Notes under the pieces: generated by a model | Seen by the model: only the letters and a program-made list of their open reading frames with translations | The model's database searches: none | Told to the model about the DNA's origin: nothing | Assembly: GCA_036774405.1 (NCBI GenBank) | Contig: DAIPBO010000009.1 | Location: 40,162-104,161, forward strand | Source: JAAYDS01 sp012729155 | GTDB lineage: Bacteria; Chloroflexota; Anaerolineae; UBA1429 | DNA: 64,000 bases | Direction of reading: 5' to 3' | Program-made: the position numbers and the translations under genes | Shown here: piece after piece, positions 15,777 to 23,922 of the stretch | Position numbering within the stretch: position 1 is the first letter of the stretch | Layout of the letters: each line of letters begins with the position of its first letter

Positions 15777-17339
15777 ATGCCAATCTATCAGTCTCCGGGC
15801 GTTTACATCGAAGAGGTCGACCGTGGCACACGGCCCATTGAGGCGGTGGGCACCGCAGTTGCGGCCTTTGTCGGCTTTAGCGCCAAGGCCGAGATGCCAG
15901 GCGGCGTCAATGAACCGGTGTCGCTTTTGGGCAAAGCTGTTGCGGTGACCAACTGGTCGCAGTATGTAGAGAGGTATGGCGGCTTTCTCGATGGGGCATA
16001 CCTGCCCTATGCCGTGTACGGCTACTTTTTGAACGGTGGCAGTCGCTGCTATGTCGTCAGCGTCAAGACATTGGGAGCTTCGACAGATCCGAGCCTGGCC
16101 AGCCCCGCCATGGTGGCGCTGCCAAGCGGCGGTGAAAAGCCGGCCGATACCCTACAGATCACGTCACGCTCGGGTGGCCCCGCCGGCAATGATATTCAGG
16201 TGGCAGTGCGTCCGCTCGAGGAGGATCGCTTTACGCTGGTCATCAGCGGGCCCGATGGCGCCAGCGAGACCTTCGAGGGCCTGACTCTCGCCAAAGACGA
16301 GCGTAACGTCGAGGTGGTGGTCAACGCCCAGTCTCGACTGGTCAAAGTGGCGGTGCTTAAGGCGGCTGGCAGTTTGGTCGAGCGCAAGCCCCAAGAGGGC
16401 ACCTACACGCTGACCGGCGGCGCTATGCAGACCAAGGCCGTTACTGCGGCCGACTATCGCGGGCAGGTGGCGGAGCGCACGGGGATCGGCGGCCTCGAGG
16501 CGGTGGAAGAGATCACCATGCTGGCTGCACCAGATCTCATGGCCAGCTATCAGGCCGGTGAGATGTCGTTGGGCGACGTGCAGGCGGTGCAGCAGGCAAT
16601 GTACGAGCACTGCGAACGTGTCAAGTACGCTTTTGCCATCCTCGATTGCCCACCCGATCTGGGGCCTCAGGCCATGCGCGATTGGCGCCTCACAGCCAAC
16701 TACGACACCAAGTACGCCGCGCTCTACTATCCCTGGATCGAGACGGGCGACATGGTACGTGGCAAGGGCGTTGTGCGCGTTCCGCCTTCGGGCCACATCG
16801 CTGGCGTCTATGCGCGTAGCGACGCCGAGCGGGGCGTACACAAGGCTCCAGCCAACGAGGTGGTGCGCGGTGCTACGGGGCTGCCCATCCAGATCACTCG
16901 CGCCGAACAGGATAGCCTCAACCCGATCGGCATCAACTGCATCCGATCCTTCCCAGGGCGTGGCCTGCGCGTTTGGGGCGCTCGCACCCTCAGCAGTGAT
17001 CCTGCCTGGCGCTACATCAACGTGCGCCGGCTGTTCAACATGGTTGAAGAGTCGATCGAGCGGGGGACACAGTGGGTCGTGTTTGAGCCGAACGACGCCG
17101 ACCTGTGGGCACGGGTGCGCCGCGATGTGCGCGCCTTTCTCAAGACCGTGTGGTCGTCGGGGGCGCTGTTCGGGGCTTCGCCCGACGAAGCCTTTTACGT
17201 CAAGTGTGATGAGGAACTCAACCCACCCGAAGTGCGCGATCTGGGCCAGCTGATCATCGAGATCGGCATTGCGCCAGTCAAGCCGGCTGAGTTTGTCATC
17301 TTCCGTATCAGCCAGTGGGCCGGGCCATCGGCCGAGTAG
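15777..17339 (+). CDS. Contractile tail sheath protein
   Basis: A 520-residue phage-like sheath subunit. It polymerises around the tube and shortens to drive it outward. The N-terminus PIYQSPGVYIEEVDRGTRPIE is the family hallmark (split here only by description), and the C-terminal domain has GINCIRSFPGRG and the conserved WGARTLS segment, with the last 60 residues matching the sheath core. Afp and PVC loci have three sheath paralogues; here there is only one. Start ATG 15777 has AAAAGGA upstream. Confidence 0.93.
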   Translation: MPIYQSPGVYIEEVDRGTRPIEAVGTAVAAFVGFSAKAEMPGGVNEPVSLLGKAVAVTNWSQYVERYGGFLDGAYLPYAVYGYFLNGGSRCYVVSVKTLGASTDPSLASPAMVALPSGGEKPADTLQITSRSGGPAGNDIQVAVRPLEEDRFTLVISGPDGASETFEGLTLAKDERNVEVVVNAQSRLVKVAVLKAAGSLVERKPQEGTYTLTGGAMQTKAVTAADYRGQVAERTGIGGLEAVEEITMLAAPDLMASYQAGEMSLGDVQAVQQAMYEHCERVKYAFAILDCPPDLGPQAMRDWRLTANYDTKYAALYYPWIETGDMVRGKGVVRVPPSGHIAGVYARSDAERGVHKAPANEVVRGATGLPIQITRAEQDSLNPIGINCIRSFPGRGLRVWGARTLSSDPAWRYINVRRLFNMVEESIERGTQWVVFEPNDADLWARVRRDVRAFLKTVWSSGALFGASPDEAFYVKCDEELNPPEVRDLGQLIIEIGIAPVKPAEFVIFRISQWAGPSAE

Positions 17340-17382
17340 CTGACTCGTGGCGCATGAGCGCGGCGATTGAGGAGGAACACAG

Positions 17383-17826
17383 ATGGGTGAGCGTCAGGAC
17401 CCATTGGTTGGTTTTCACTATGCCATTGACGTGCAAGGCAAGATCCGCGGTTACTTTACCGAGTGTAGCGGCATCGGCTCAGAGCACGAAGTCATCGAAC
17501 ACAAAGTCGTCGACGAAAAGGGCCGCGAGGTCATCATGAAGCTCCCTGGACGCCTCAAGTGGGAGAACATCACTCTCAAGCGGGGCATCACCAACAATAT
17601 GGACATCTGGGATTGGCGCGACGAGGTTGTCCGCGGCAAGGTGGATGATGCGCGACGCAACGGCTCGATTATCATGTTCGATCAATCGCTCAAAGAGGTC
17701 GCGCGCTGGAACTTTGAGCGAGCGTGGCCGGTCAAGGTTAGCGGACCGGCGGTCAAGGCTGACAGCAACGAGTTTGCGATCGAGGAACTGGTGATCACGC
17801 ACGAGTATCTGTATCGCGCGCCTTAA
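17383..17826 (+). CDS. Tail tube protein (gp19/Hcp-like), first copy
   Basis: A 147-residue tube subunit of the T4 gp19 family. Residues 5-25 (DPLVGFHYAIDV, then GYFTECSGIG) and the segments LPGRLKWENITLKRG and WNFERAWPVK are diagnostic. It should form most of the inner tube. A GAGGAGGA ribosome site lies just before ATG 17383. It follows the sheath gene as in Afp-type clusters. Confidence 0.93.
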   Translation: MGERQDPLVGFHYAIDVQGKIRGYFTECSGIGSEHEVIEHKVVDEKGREVIMKLPGRLKWENITLKRGITNNMDIWDWRDEVVRGKVDDARRNGSIIMFDQSLKEVARWNFERAWPVKVSGPAVKADSNEFAIEELVITHEYLYRAP

Positions 17827-17842
17827 GGCTGGCGGCTGAACC

Positions 17843-18202
17843 ATGCAGACCGAATTCACGTTCCGCCTGCCCTTGGGCTATCAGGACGGCGCTGGCCAGG
17901 TGCACCGAGAGGGCTCGATGCGCCTGGCGACGGCCATAGATGAGATCGCGCCGCTTGGCGACGCGCGCGTGCGCGCAAACGAAGCCTATCTCTCCGTGCT
18001 GTTGCTCGCGCGGGTGGTCACACGGCTGGGATCTCTTCCGACGGTGACCACCGAGGTCATCGAGGGGTTGTTCTCGGCCGACGTGGCCTTTTTGCAGGCG
18101 CTCTATCGGCAGATCAACCTGACCGGCGGTTCCGTGGTCGAGGCCGTTTGCCCGCACTGCGGCCAGACGTTTGAGGCGCTGCTCGCCTCGTCCGAACCAT
18201 GA
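17843..18202 (+). CDS. Phage T4 gp26-like / tail assembly protein
   Basis: A 119-residue protein placed between the two tube genes. It matches the short T4 baseplate (gp26-like) family seen at this position in many contractile injection loci, with segments TFRLPLGYQD, MRLATAIDEIAPL, VITRLG-like RVVTRLGSLP and VIEGLFSADVAFLQ. A single CPHCGQTFE zinc-ribbon half-site near the C-terminus is unusual; only two cysteines are present, so metal binding would need a partner. Likely an assembly or baseplate factor. The ribosome site is weak. A small dyad, CATGATC/GATCATG, spans its stop and the following gap (18198-18222). Confidence 0.75.
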   Translation: MQTEFTFRLPLGYQDGAGQVHREGSMRLATAIDEIAPLGDARVRANEAYLSVLLLARVVTRLGSLPTVTTEVIEGLFSADVAFLQALYRQINLTGGSVVEAVCPHCGQTFEALLASSEP

Positions 18203-18243
18203 TCAGGTGACATGAGATCATGTGCTGTGAGTAGGATGGGCTG

Positions 18244-18672
18244 ATGGAAGTCGAGGCGTATCCGGCCTTTCGGTTTGCCGTGCAGATCGAGGGCGTCACT
18301 GAGGCCATGTTCACCGAATGCACCTTGCCGTCCCTCGAGGTAGACGTGCGCGAGCAACTCGAGGGCGGCTATAACGATGGCACGCATCTCTTGCCAGGGC
18401 GGGTCAAGCGCGGCACCGTGGCTCTCAAGCGTGGCGTGGCCCGGCAGAGCGCGCTGCTGCGCTGGTACAACGAAGTGATGCAGGGGCAGATCGCCAAGAG
18501 CCGTCGGCAGGTATCGGTGCTCTTGCTCGACTCGCTTGGCGAGACGGTGCTGCGATGGGATTTCGTCGGAGCCTATCCAACCAAGTGGTCGGGTCCTACA
18601 CTCAACAGTGGCAGCAAAGAGCTGGCCGTCGAGACGCTCGAACTGGGCTTTGAGAATGTGACGGTGGGGTGA
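18244..18672 (+). CDS. Tail tube protein, second copy (Afp5-like)
   Basis: A 142-residue gp19-family protein, paralogous to the first tube gene, with AYPAFRFAVQIEG, FTECTLPSLE, LPGRVKRGTVALKRG and WDFVGAYPTKWSGP. In Afp and PVC the second tube protein forms the layer that links the tube to the spike. The stop overlaps the next start by four bases (GTGA), so the two are translated together. Confidence 0.9.
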   Translation: MEVEAYPAFRFAVQIEGVTEAMFTECTLPSLEVDVREQLEGGYNDGTHLLPGRVKRGTVALKRGVARQSALLRWYNEVMQGQIAKSRRQVSVLLLDSLGETVLRWDFVGAYPTKWSGPTLNSGSKELAVETLELGFENVTVG

Positions 18673-20714
18673 CTGTGACCGAGCGAACGGCAAAGGTAGA
18701 CGTGGTAAGCGACCTGGCTCACGAGGTGGCCGGTCGGTATGCGCCAGCGAGGCTGCTTGTGGGGCTGGGCTCGACGGGCCCAGTGCGCCTACGGCCGCAG
18801 GTGACGCTGCGCCTGAGCGAGCCGGCACCTCCGGCGATTCCTGGCGAGGCGCAAGAGTCGCCCGTAGCCACAGAGTCCCTGACGACACCAGATAGGTCGG
18901 CGGTCGCTCCACCCGAGGTATCTACAGCCAGCCAAGGGCGTGCCTGGTATGAGCGGCCGTGGCCGTTCACGGTGGAGCAGGTACAGGCCGCCCTCGAGCA
19001 GCCGAAAGTATCCTCACCTGAGGCCATCGCGGCGTCGCAGATTGTGGCTGAGCCGACGCAATCGGCCGCTGAACAACCATCGCATTCAGGCCCAGCGCCA
19101 GATCGCGAGCTGCTGCCTGGCGCCGCAGAGTCGGCCCCACAACAGGGGGTACCCCCTCGCCGTCGACGCGCACAGGTCGACGAATTGTCTGCGACAGTCA
19201 CCGCAGTTGCCGAGGATACCCCGTCTCATAGAGCGCCTCGCGCTGAGTCAGGCCGTATAGACGATGAGATGGTTGCCCCTGCCAGTACGGCCGAGCGGGG
19301 GCCGGTCGCCGACGCACACAGACCAGCCACTGAGGCCACGCGGCCCGCAGCAGCAATCGCGCGTCGCCAGCGAGTCGATAGCGCGCGACCAGATGCACCT
19401 GCTGATGTGATGCCGCCGCGAGCAGCAGCGCCCGCGCCAGCCAGCCAGGCCCCGAACAAAGACGCGATCGACGCGACTGAAGACAGTGCCATGCAAGTAC
19501 CCGAACCTCTCGCCCGGCCGGCGAGAGCCTCGGAGCCAGTCGCGCCGCCGATTGTCTCCAACGCATCCTCTGCTGATGCTGTGGTCGCGCAGAACATGCC
19601 CCTCATCGACCTATCCATCGCCCCCCCGCGTGTCGGGGGTGAATATGATGCTGGGCCGCGCCCAACTGGTGGCGACATAGAGACACGGCCAGCCGCGGAG
19701 TCACTGTCCGAGCCCGGTCGCGCTCTAGCCTCGCCGCAGCCCACAACCATGGTCCGCCCAAGGGCGCCGCTGCTACCATCAACGACAGCTGAACCGCGCA
19801 GCAGCGAGGTGGCCCTGACCTTAGCGGCCGTGCCGCCCGTCGGCGAGCCGCCAACCTCCTTTCTGCCTCCCACAGCGGCGGCAGACGCTACCAGTAGATC
19901 GGTGCCCGCGGCTGTGAACGGTCCATTGCCCCTGCAGCGCAGGGCCGTGCAGCGTAGCGATGTCGCACAGCCTCTGGATCAAGCCGAAAGCCTGCCGGAG
20001 CGTCATTCTCAGGCTGAAAGGCCCACAGAACCTCTGGACAGACCACCCGCAGGGCCACCTGTGTACGACCTCAGCGCGCGGTACGAGGCGGCCCTGGACG
20101 CCTATCGTGCTGTGCGCTCAGGCCAGACAGAGCCGTCCATCGAGGCCGCCTCAGCGTCGCCGGCCATAGCCTCTGAGAACTCAGGTGGCTCGATGGTGCA
20201 GCGAGTGTCTCTCCGGTCAGAGGATGCCGCTTCCGCCTCGCTGCTCGAGCCCTCGGCTCATACCGAGCCGGAGACTCTGGGTACCGCCATCCCGACCTTG
20301 TCTCTGGTGCGACCTCTCGCGCGGGCTGGCGCTGCGGTTGAGCAGGCCCCATCGCCGCAGATGGCGCCAGCAGAAGGCGACCGCAGCGTGCAGCTACAGC
20401 GTGTGCAGCAGCCTGTCGCGCTCGAGCAGGCGCATGTTGGGGCCAGAGTGATCTCGACGCCGCCGATGGTCAGCGAACCGTCGAGGAGCAAGCACGCCGC
20501 ACCTGAGGCATCTGCCGGTGGCGATGTGGTTCTGCAGCGCGCAACGGTCACGGCCCCAGAGGGACAGGGCGAAGCGAACACGTCTGGCGCGCAGGCTGGG
20601 CCTCCTCCAGCGGCCGAGGTCAATATCGACCGCCTTGCAGAGGAGGTTATGCAGCGTCTGCGCCGTCGTCTACAGATCGAGGCCGATCGCCTCGGCCGGC
20701 CAGGTTGGCGCTAG
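18669..20714 (+). CDS. Long disordered Ala/Pro/Glu-rich eCIS protein, function unknown
   Basis: A 681-residue protein that I do not recognise as a named family. The first 45 residues (APARLLVGLGSTGPVRLRPQ) and the last 35 (NIDRLAEEVMQRLRRRL) look folded, the latter as an amphipathic helix seen at the end of proteins in this position of eCIS loci. The middle 600 residues are low complexity. Short QR motifs recur in the C-terminal 40% (LQRRAVQR, MVQRVSL, VQLQRVQQ, VVLQRAT). It lies between the second tube and the LysM protein. It could be a linker, a tape measure or a cargo carrier; no clear tape-measure gene is found elsewhere in the operon. GTG 18669 is the overlapping start. Confidence 0.65.
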   Translation: MTVTERTAKVDVVSDLAHEVAGRYAPARLLVGLGSTGPVRLRPQVTLRLSEPAPPAIPGEAQESPVATESLTTPDRSAVAPPEVSTASQGRAWYERPWPFTVEQVQAALEQPKVSSPEAIAASQIVAEPTQSAAEQPSHSGPAPDRELLPGAAESAPQQGVPPRRRRAQVDELSATVTAVAEDTPSHRAPRAESGRIDDEMVAPASTAERGPVADAHRPATEATRPAAAIARRQRVDSARPDAPADVMPPRAAAPAPASQAPNKDAIDATEDSAMQVPEPLARPARASEPVAPPIVSNASSADAVVAQNMPLIDLSIAPPRVGGEYDAGPRPTGGDIETRPAAESLSEPGRALASPQPTTMVRPRAPLLPSTTAEPRSSEVALTLAAVPPVGEPPTSFLPPTAAADATSRSVPAAVNGPLPLQRRAVQRSDVAQPLDQAESLPERHSQAERPTEPLDRPPAGPPVYDLSARYEAALDAYRAVRSGQTEPSIEAASASPAIASENSGGSMVQRVSLRSEDAASASLLEPSAHTEPETLGTAIPTLSLVRPLARAGAAVEQAPSPQMAPAEGDRSVQLQRVQQPVALEQAHVGARVISTPPMVSEPSRSKHAAPEASAGGDVVLQRATVTAPEGQGEANTSGAQAGPPPAAEVNIDRLAEEVMQRLRRRLQIEADRLGRPGWR

Positions 20715-20727
20715 GAGGGATGCAGAG

Positions 20728-21387
20728 ATGCCTACCACTCGCGGCGGCCTCGAGCCCGCTACCATTACCAACAAGACCACGGGCGAAATCACGGCGTGCA
20801 TGTTCAATCCGTTTGAGTACACGATCAGCAAGCAGAATCAGTACGAGAACGCCGAGACCAAAGGGCGGAACATTCCTCGTGTACGCTTTCGGCAGGGTGG
20901 CGCCCAGACGCTGGGGCTCAGGCTGCTGTTCGACACCTATGCCGAGGCCAGCGATGTGCGGGCCGTCACGGGTACGCTATGGCGCATGATGATGATCGAT
21001 GAGGATCAGGCTGATAGCCGTACCGGCAAAGGAGAGCCGCCACACTGTGTCTTTCGGTGGGGCAGGTTCGAATTCGAGGCCGTGATCACCCGCGTGACAG
21101 AGAAGATGACTCTCTTCTTGCGTGACGGTACGCCGGTGCGCAGCGAGGTTGACATTGCCCTGCAGCAAGTGATCGATGAGGAAGAGCATGCCGCAACCAA
21201 CCCCACATCGGGTGGTGGTGCCGCCTATAGGACACGCCTGGTACTGGCCGGCGATCGCCTCGACCTGATCGCCTTTGACGTGTATGGCGATGCCACCCGC
21301 TGGCGTCTGTTGGCCGAGGCCAACGCCATCACCGATCCGCTACGCCTGCGGCCTGGGCAGGTTCTCCTAATCCCACCGTTGGTGTGA
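20728..21387 (+). CDS. LysM-domain tail/baseplate protein (Afp7-like)
   Basis: A 219-residue protein. The N-terminal 150 residues match the CIS LysM-associated domain, starting EPATITNKTTGEITACMFNP and continuing with the SKQNQYENAETKG segment. The C-terminal 50 residues are a LysM domain (VLAGDRLDLIAFDVYGDATR, then WRLLAEANAI and PLRLRPGQVLLIPP). In Afp/PVC this protein joins the tube base to the spike hub. ATG 20728 has a strong AGGAGGG site. It is 4 bases from the VgrG gene. Confidence 0.88.
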   Translation: MPTTRGGLEPATITNKTTGEITACMFNPFEYTISKQNQYENAETKGRNIPRVRFRQGGAQTLGLRLLFDTYAEASDVRAVTGTLWRMMMIDEDQADSRTGKGEPPHCVFRWGRFEFEAVITRVTEKMTLFLRDGTPVRSEVDIALQQVIDEEEHAATNPTSGGGAAYRTRLVLAGDRLDLIAFDVYGDATRWRLLAEANAITDPLRLRPGQVLLIPPLV

Positions 21388-21391
21388 GACG

Positions 21392-23095
21392 ATGACAGCC
21401 AATCAGGAAGCACTGATCAGACAGATTCATGTGAGCGTGGGGGGCCAAGAGCTCGACGCACGGCTGATGACCGACCTGTTCCGCGTCGAAGTCGATACCA
21501 GCCTCACCCTGCCCGACATGTGTGTGCTGCACCTACACGATCGCAACGCCGAACTTGTTGATGAAGGTCCCTTTGAGCTGGGGGCCGAAGTGAGTGTGGG
21601 GGTGGGCGACGAGCAGGGCCGCGGTGACAACGCTCTGTTTGTTGGCGAGATCACTGGCATCGAGCCCGAGTATCGCCGCGGGACAGTGGTCGATCTGCTG
21701 GTGCGAGCCTACGACCGCACCCATCGGTTGCAGCGAGGTACGCGGACGCGCACCTTTCAGAATGTCACCGATAGCGACATCGCCACGGAGGTGGCTCAAG
21801 TGGCGGGGCTGCGTGCCGACGTGGACACGACCACCACGCAACACGAGCACGTATTCCAGGATGGCACCAGCGACTATGCCTTCTTACAACAGCGTGCCGA
21901 TGCGATCGGCTACTATCTCTGGGTGCGCGAGCAGACGCTCTACTTTAAGCGCGAGTCTGCCACGGGCAATGCTGTGGACCTCGAGTGGGGCCGCGGGTTG
22001 CTCGAGTTTCATCCGGTGCTGGCGCTAACACAACAGGTCAACGAAGTGGCCGTGCGCGGCTGGAATCCCGAGGCCAAGCGTGAGGTTCTGGGGAGTGCCA
22101 CCACCGGCAGCGCAGCGCCCGCAATCGGCCAGTCTGGCAGCGGGGCCAGTCTGGCAGAAGACTCCTTTGGGGCGGCCAGCGCACTGGTGGTGGCAACGGG
22201 GCTTGCAGCGCAAGAGGAGGCCGACCGGCTGGCACGCGCCACATTCGATCACTATGACGGCCGTTTTGTCGAGGCGCAAGGTGTCTGCGTGGGCAATGAT
22301 GCTATCCAGGCTGGAACCATTGTGAACATCAGCGCCGTGGGCCAGCGCTTTAGTGGACACTATACGGTTACCAAGGCTACCCATATCTGGGATACTCAAG
22401 ATGACTATCTGACCCACTTTGCTGTGACGGGCAGAGGTGGAGACACGCTTCGTGAGCTGATTACTGGCAGACCACGAGAGGATCGCACGTGGCCCATCAT
22501 GGTGGGCATTGTCACCAACAACGATGATCCGCAGGGGCAGGGCAGAGTGCGCGTCAGGTTGCCATGGCTGGGAGACGAGGCCGAAGCCCAATGGGCACGT
22601 GTGGCCAGCCCAGGAGCCGGCAACCGGCGAGGGCTTTTGGTGCTGCCCGAGGTGAACGATGAGGTGCTGGTCGGCTTTGAGCAGGGTGATATCGGACAGC
22701 CGATCGTGCTCGGGGGTCTATGGAATGGGCAGGACGCCTTGCCAGCTGACTCGTCTGATGTGGTGGTGAATGGCGAGGTCAACCAGCGTGCATGGGTGAC
22801 GCGACGAGGGCACAAGATCGTGCTCTCTGAACAGAACCCGGCGTTGGTGCGCATTGAGAGTGTGGCGGGCAACACGCTGGTTATCGATGATGACAACGCA
22901 CGGATTGAGATAAGAACTGCAGGGGGCAACACACTAACGCTCGACGACAACGGACAGTCACTCAAGATCGGGGGCAATGGACAGATCGAGATCGAGTCGA
23001 GCACCAACCTCAGTATCAAAGCGGGCGGCAATCTTGATCTCGAGGCCAGTGGCGTCACCACGATCCGTGGCGCCACTGTACAGCTCAACCCATAG
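21392..23095 (+). CDS. VgrG-like spike protein (Afp8-like)
   Basis: A 567-residue spike hub of the VgrG / gp27-gp5 type. It has a gp27-like N-terminal half, then an OB-fold gp5 domain starting WPIMVGIVTNNDDPQGQGRV, and a C-terminal beta-helix with short repeats (KIGGNGQIEIES, LSIKAGGNLDLEAS). It forms the central needle and could carry effectors. It has no extra C-terminal effector domain. The ribosome site is weak, so translation is probably coupled to the preceding gene. The PAAR tip gene follows directly. Confidence 0.92.
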   Translation: MTANQEALIRQIHVSVGGQELDARLMTDLFRVEVDTSLTLPDMCVLHLHDRNAELVDEGPFELGAEVSVGVGDEQGRGDNALFVGEITGIEPEYRRGTVVDLLVRAYDRTHRLQRGTRTRTFQNVTDSDIATEVAQVAGLRADVDTTTTQHEHVFQDGTSDYAFLQQRADAIGYYLWVREQTLYFKRESATGNAVDLEWGRGLLEFHPVLALTQQVNEVAVRGWNPEAKREVLGSATTGSAAPAIGQSGSGASLAEDSFGAASALVVATGLAAQEEADRLARATFDHYDGRFVEAQGVCVGNDAIQAGTIVNISAVGQRFSGHYTVTKATHIWDTQDDYLTHFAVTGRGGDTLRELITGRPREDRTWPIMVGIVTNNDDPQGQGRVRVRLPWLGDEAEAQWARVASPGAGNRRGLLVLPEVNDEVLVGFEQGDIGQPIVLGGLWNGQDALPADSSDVVVNGEVNQRAWVTRRGHKIVLSEQNPALVRIESVAGNTLVIDDDNARIEIRTAGGNTLTLDDNGQSLKIGGNGQIEIESSTNLSIKAGGNLDLEASGVTTIRGATVQLNP

Positions 23096-23101
23096 GAGTT
23101 G

Positions 23102-23506
23102 ATGATGGCGGCGGTGCCGGCGGCCAAGCAGGGCGATTTGGTGCAGGCGATGGACACCCACATCGTGATGGTGCCCACGCCCGGTGGATCTGTACCCACG
23201 CCCATGCCCGGGCACCCTTTCGCGGGCACCATCGATGGTGGGTTGAGCAGTAATGTCACCATCATGGGGCGACCCGCTGCCACCATGAACAGTACTGCTA
23301 CCAACCAGCCCCCACATATACCCATCGGCGGGCCATCTTTTCAGGTGCCGCCCAGTAATCGTGCCACCATTGTGCAAGGAAGCGCCACAGTCTTGATCAA
23401 CGGACTGCCAGCGGCGCGTAACGGTGATATGGCGCTCACTTGCGATGACGCCGCACCAGCTCCGCACGGTCAGGTGATTGCCACAGGTACCGTCTTGATT
23501 GGCTGA
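23102..23506 (+). CDS. PAAR-like spike tip protein
   Basis: A 134-residue PAAR-family tip that sharpens the VgrG spike. It has the family pattern AAKQGD...THIVMVPTPGG and later SNVTIMGRPAATMNST and GLPAARNGD. AGGAG at 23094-23098 serves either ATG 23102 or ATG 23105; the second has the better spacing of six bases. The C-terminus has no toxin extension. Metal-binding residues of PAAR proteins (three His, one Cys) are partly visible, with HIV, PHI, Cys and HGQ. Confidence 0.88.
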   Translation: MMAAVPAAKQGDLVQAMDTHIVMVPTPGGSVPTPMPGHPFAGTIDGGLSSNVTIMGRPAATMNSTATNQPPHIPIGGPSFQVPPSNRATIVQGSATVLINGLPAARNGDMALTCDDAAPAPHGQVIATGTVLIG

Positions 23507-23520
23507 AAGGCAGGAGACCA

Positions 23521-23916
23521 TTGGCGGGCGATATCATTGGACGTGGTTGGACATTTCCGCCTCGACTCGATGAGCGTGGTCAGGTCGCCATGGTCGGTGG
23601 CGAGGTCGAGATCGAACAGGCAGTAAGGATCATTCTAGGCACCTCACCGGGCCAGCGGGTCATGCGACCCGAGTTCGGCTGTCGGCTTCAAGAACTCGTT
23701 TTTGCGCCCAACAACAGCCGCACCGCTGGCCTCGCCGAGCGCTATGTACGCGAGGCGCTAGGGCGCTGGGAGCCGCGCATTCGAGTGACCGCGGTGAGCG
23801 TGAGCACTGACAATCAGCATGAGGGGCAGTTGTCTATCGGCGTCGAGTATCTCATCAAGGCAACTCACTCGAGCCGTTCCTTGGTCTACCCATTCTACCT
23901 GATTCCAGAGGAGTAA
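23521..23916 (+). CDS. Baseplate protein gp25/GPW (Afp9-like)
   Basis: A 131-residue baseplate wedge protein of the gp25 / lysozyme-like GPW family that nucleates sheath assembly. Diagnostic parts are VEIEQAVRIILGTSPGQRVM and FGCRLQELVFAP followed by AERYVREALGRWEPRI. The start is TTG at 23521, with AGGAG four bases upstream and no better ATG in frame. It is followed after six bases by the baseplate J gene. Confidence 0.9.
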   Translation: MAGDIIGRGWTFPPRLDERGQVAMVGGEVEIEQAVRIILGTSPGQRVMRPEFGCRLQELVFAPNNSRTAGLAERYVREALGRWEPRIRVTAVSVSTDNQHEGQLSIGVEYLIKATHSSRSLVYPFYLIPEE

Positions 23917-23922
23917 AGCAGC

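Noticed and set aside
19226..19873. Long minus-strand open frame across the disordered protein gene
   Set aside because: It is a shadow of the GC-rich, low-complexity plus-strand gene, with no ribosome site and no recognisable domain.
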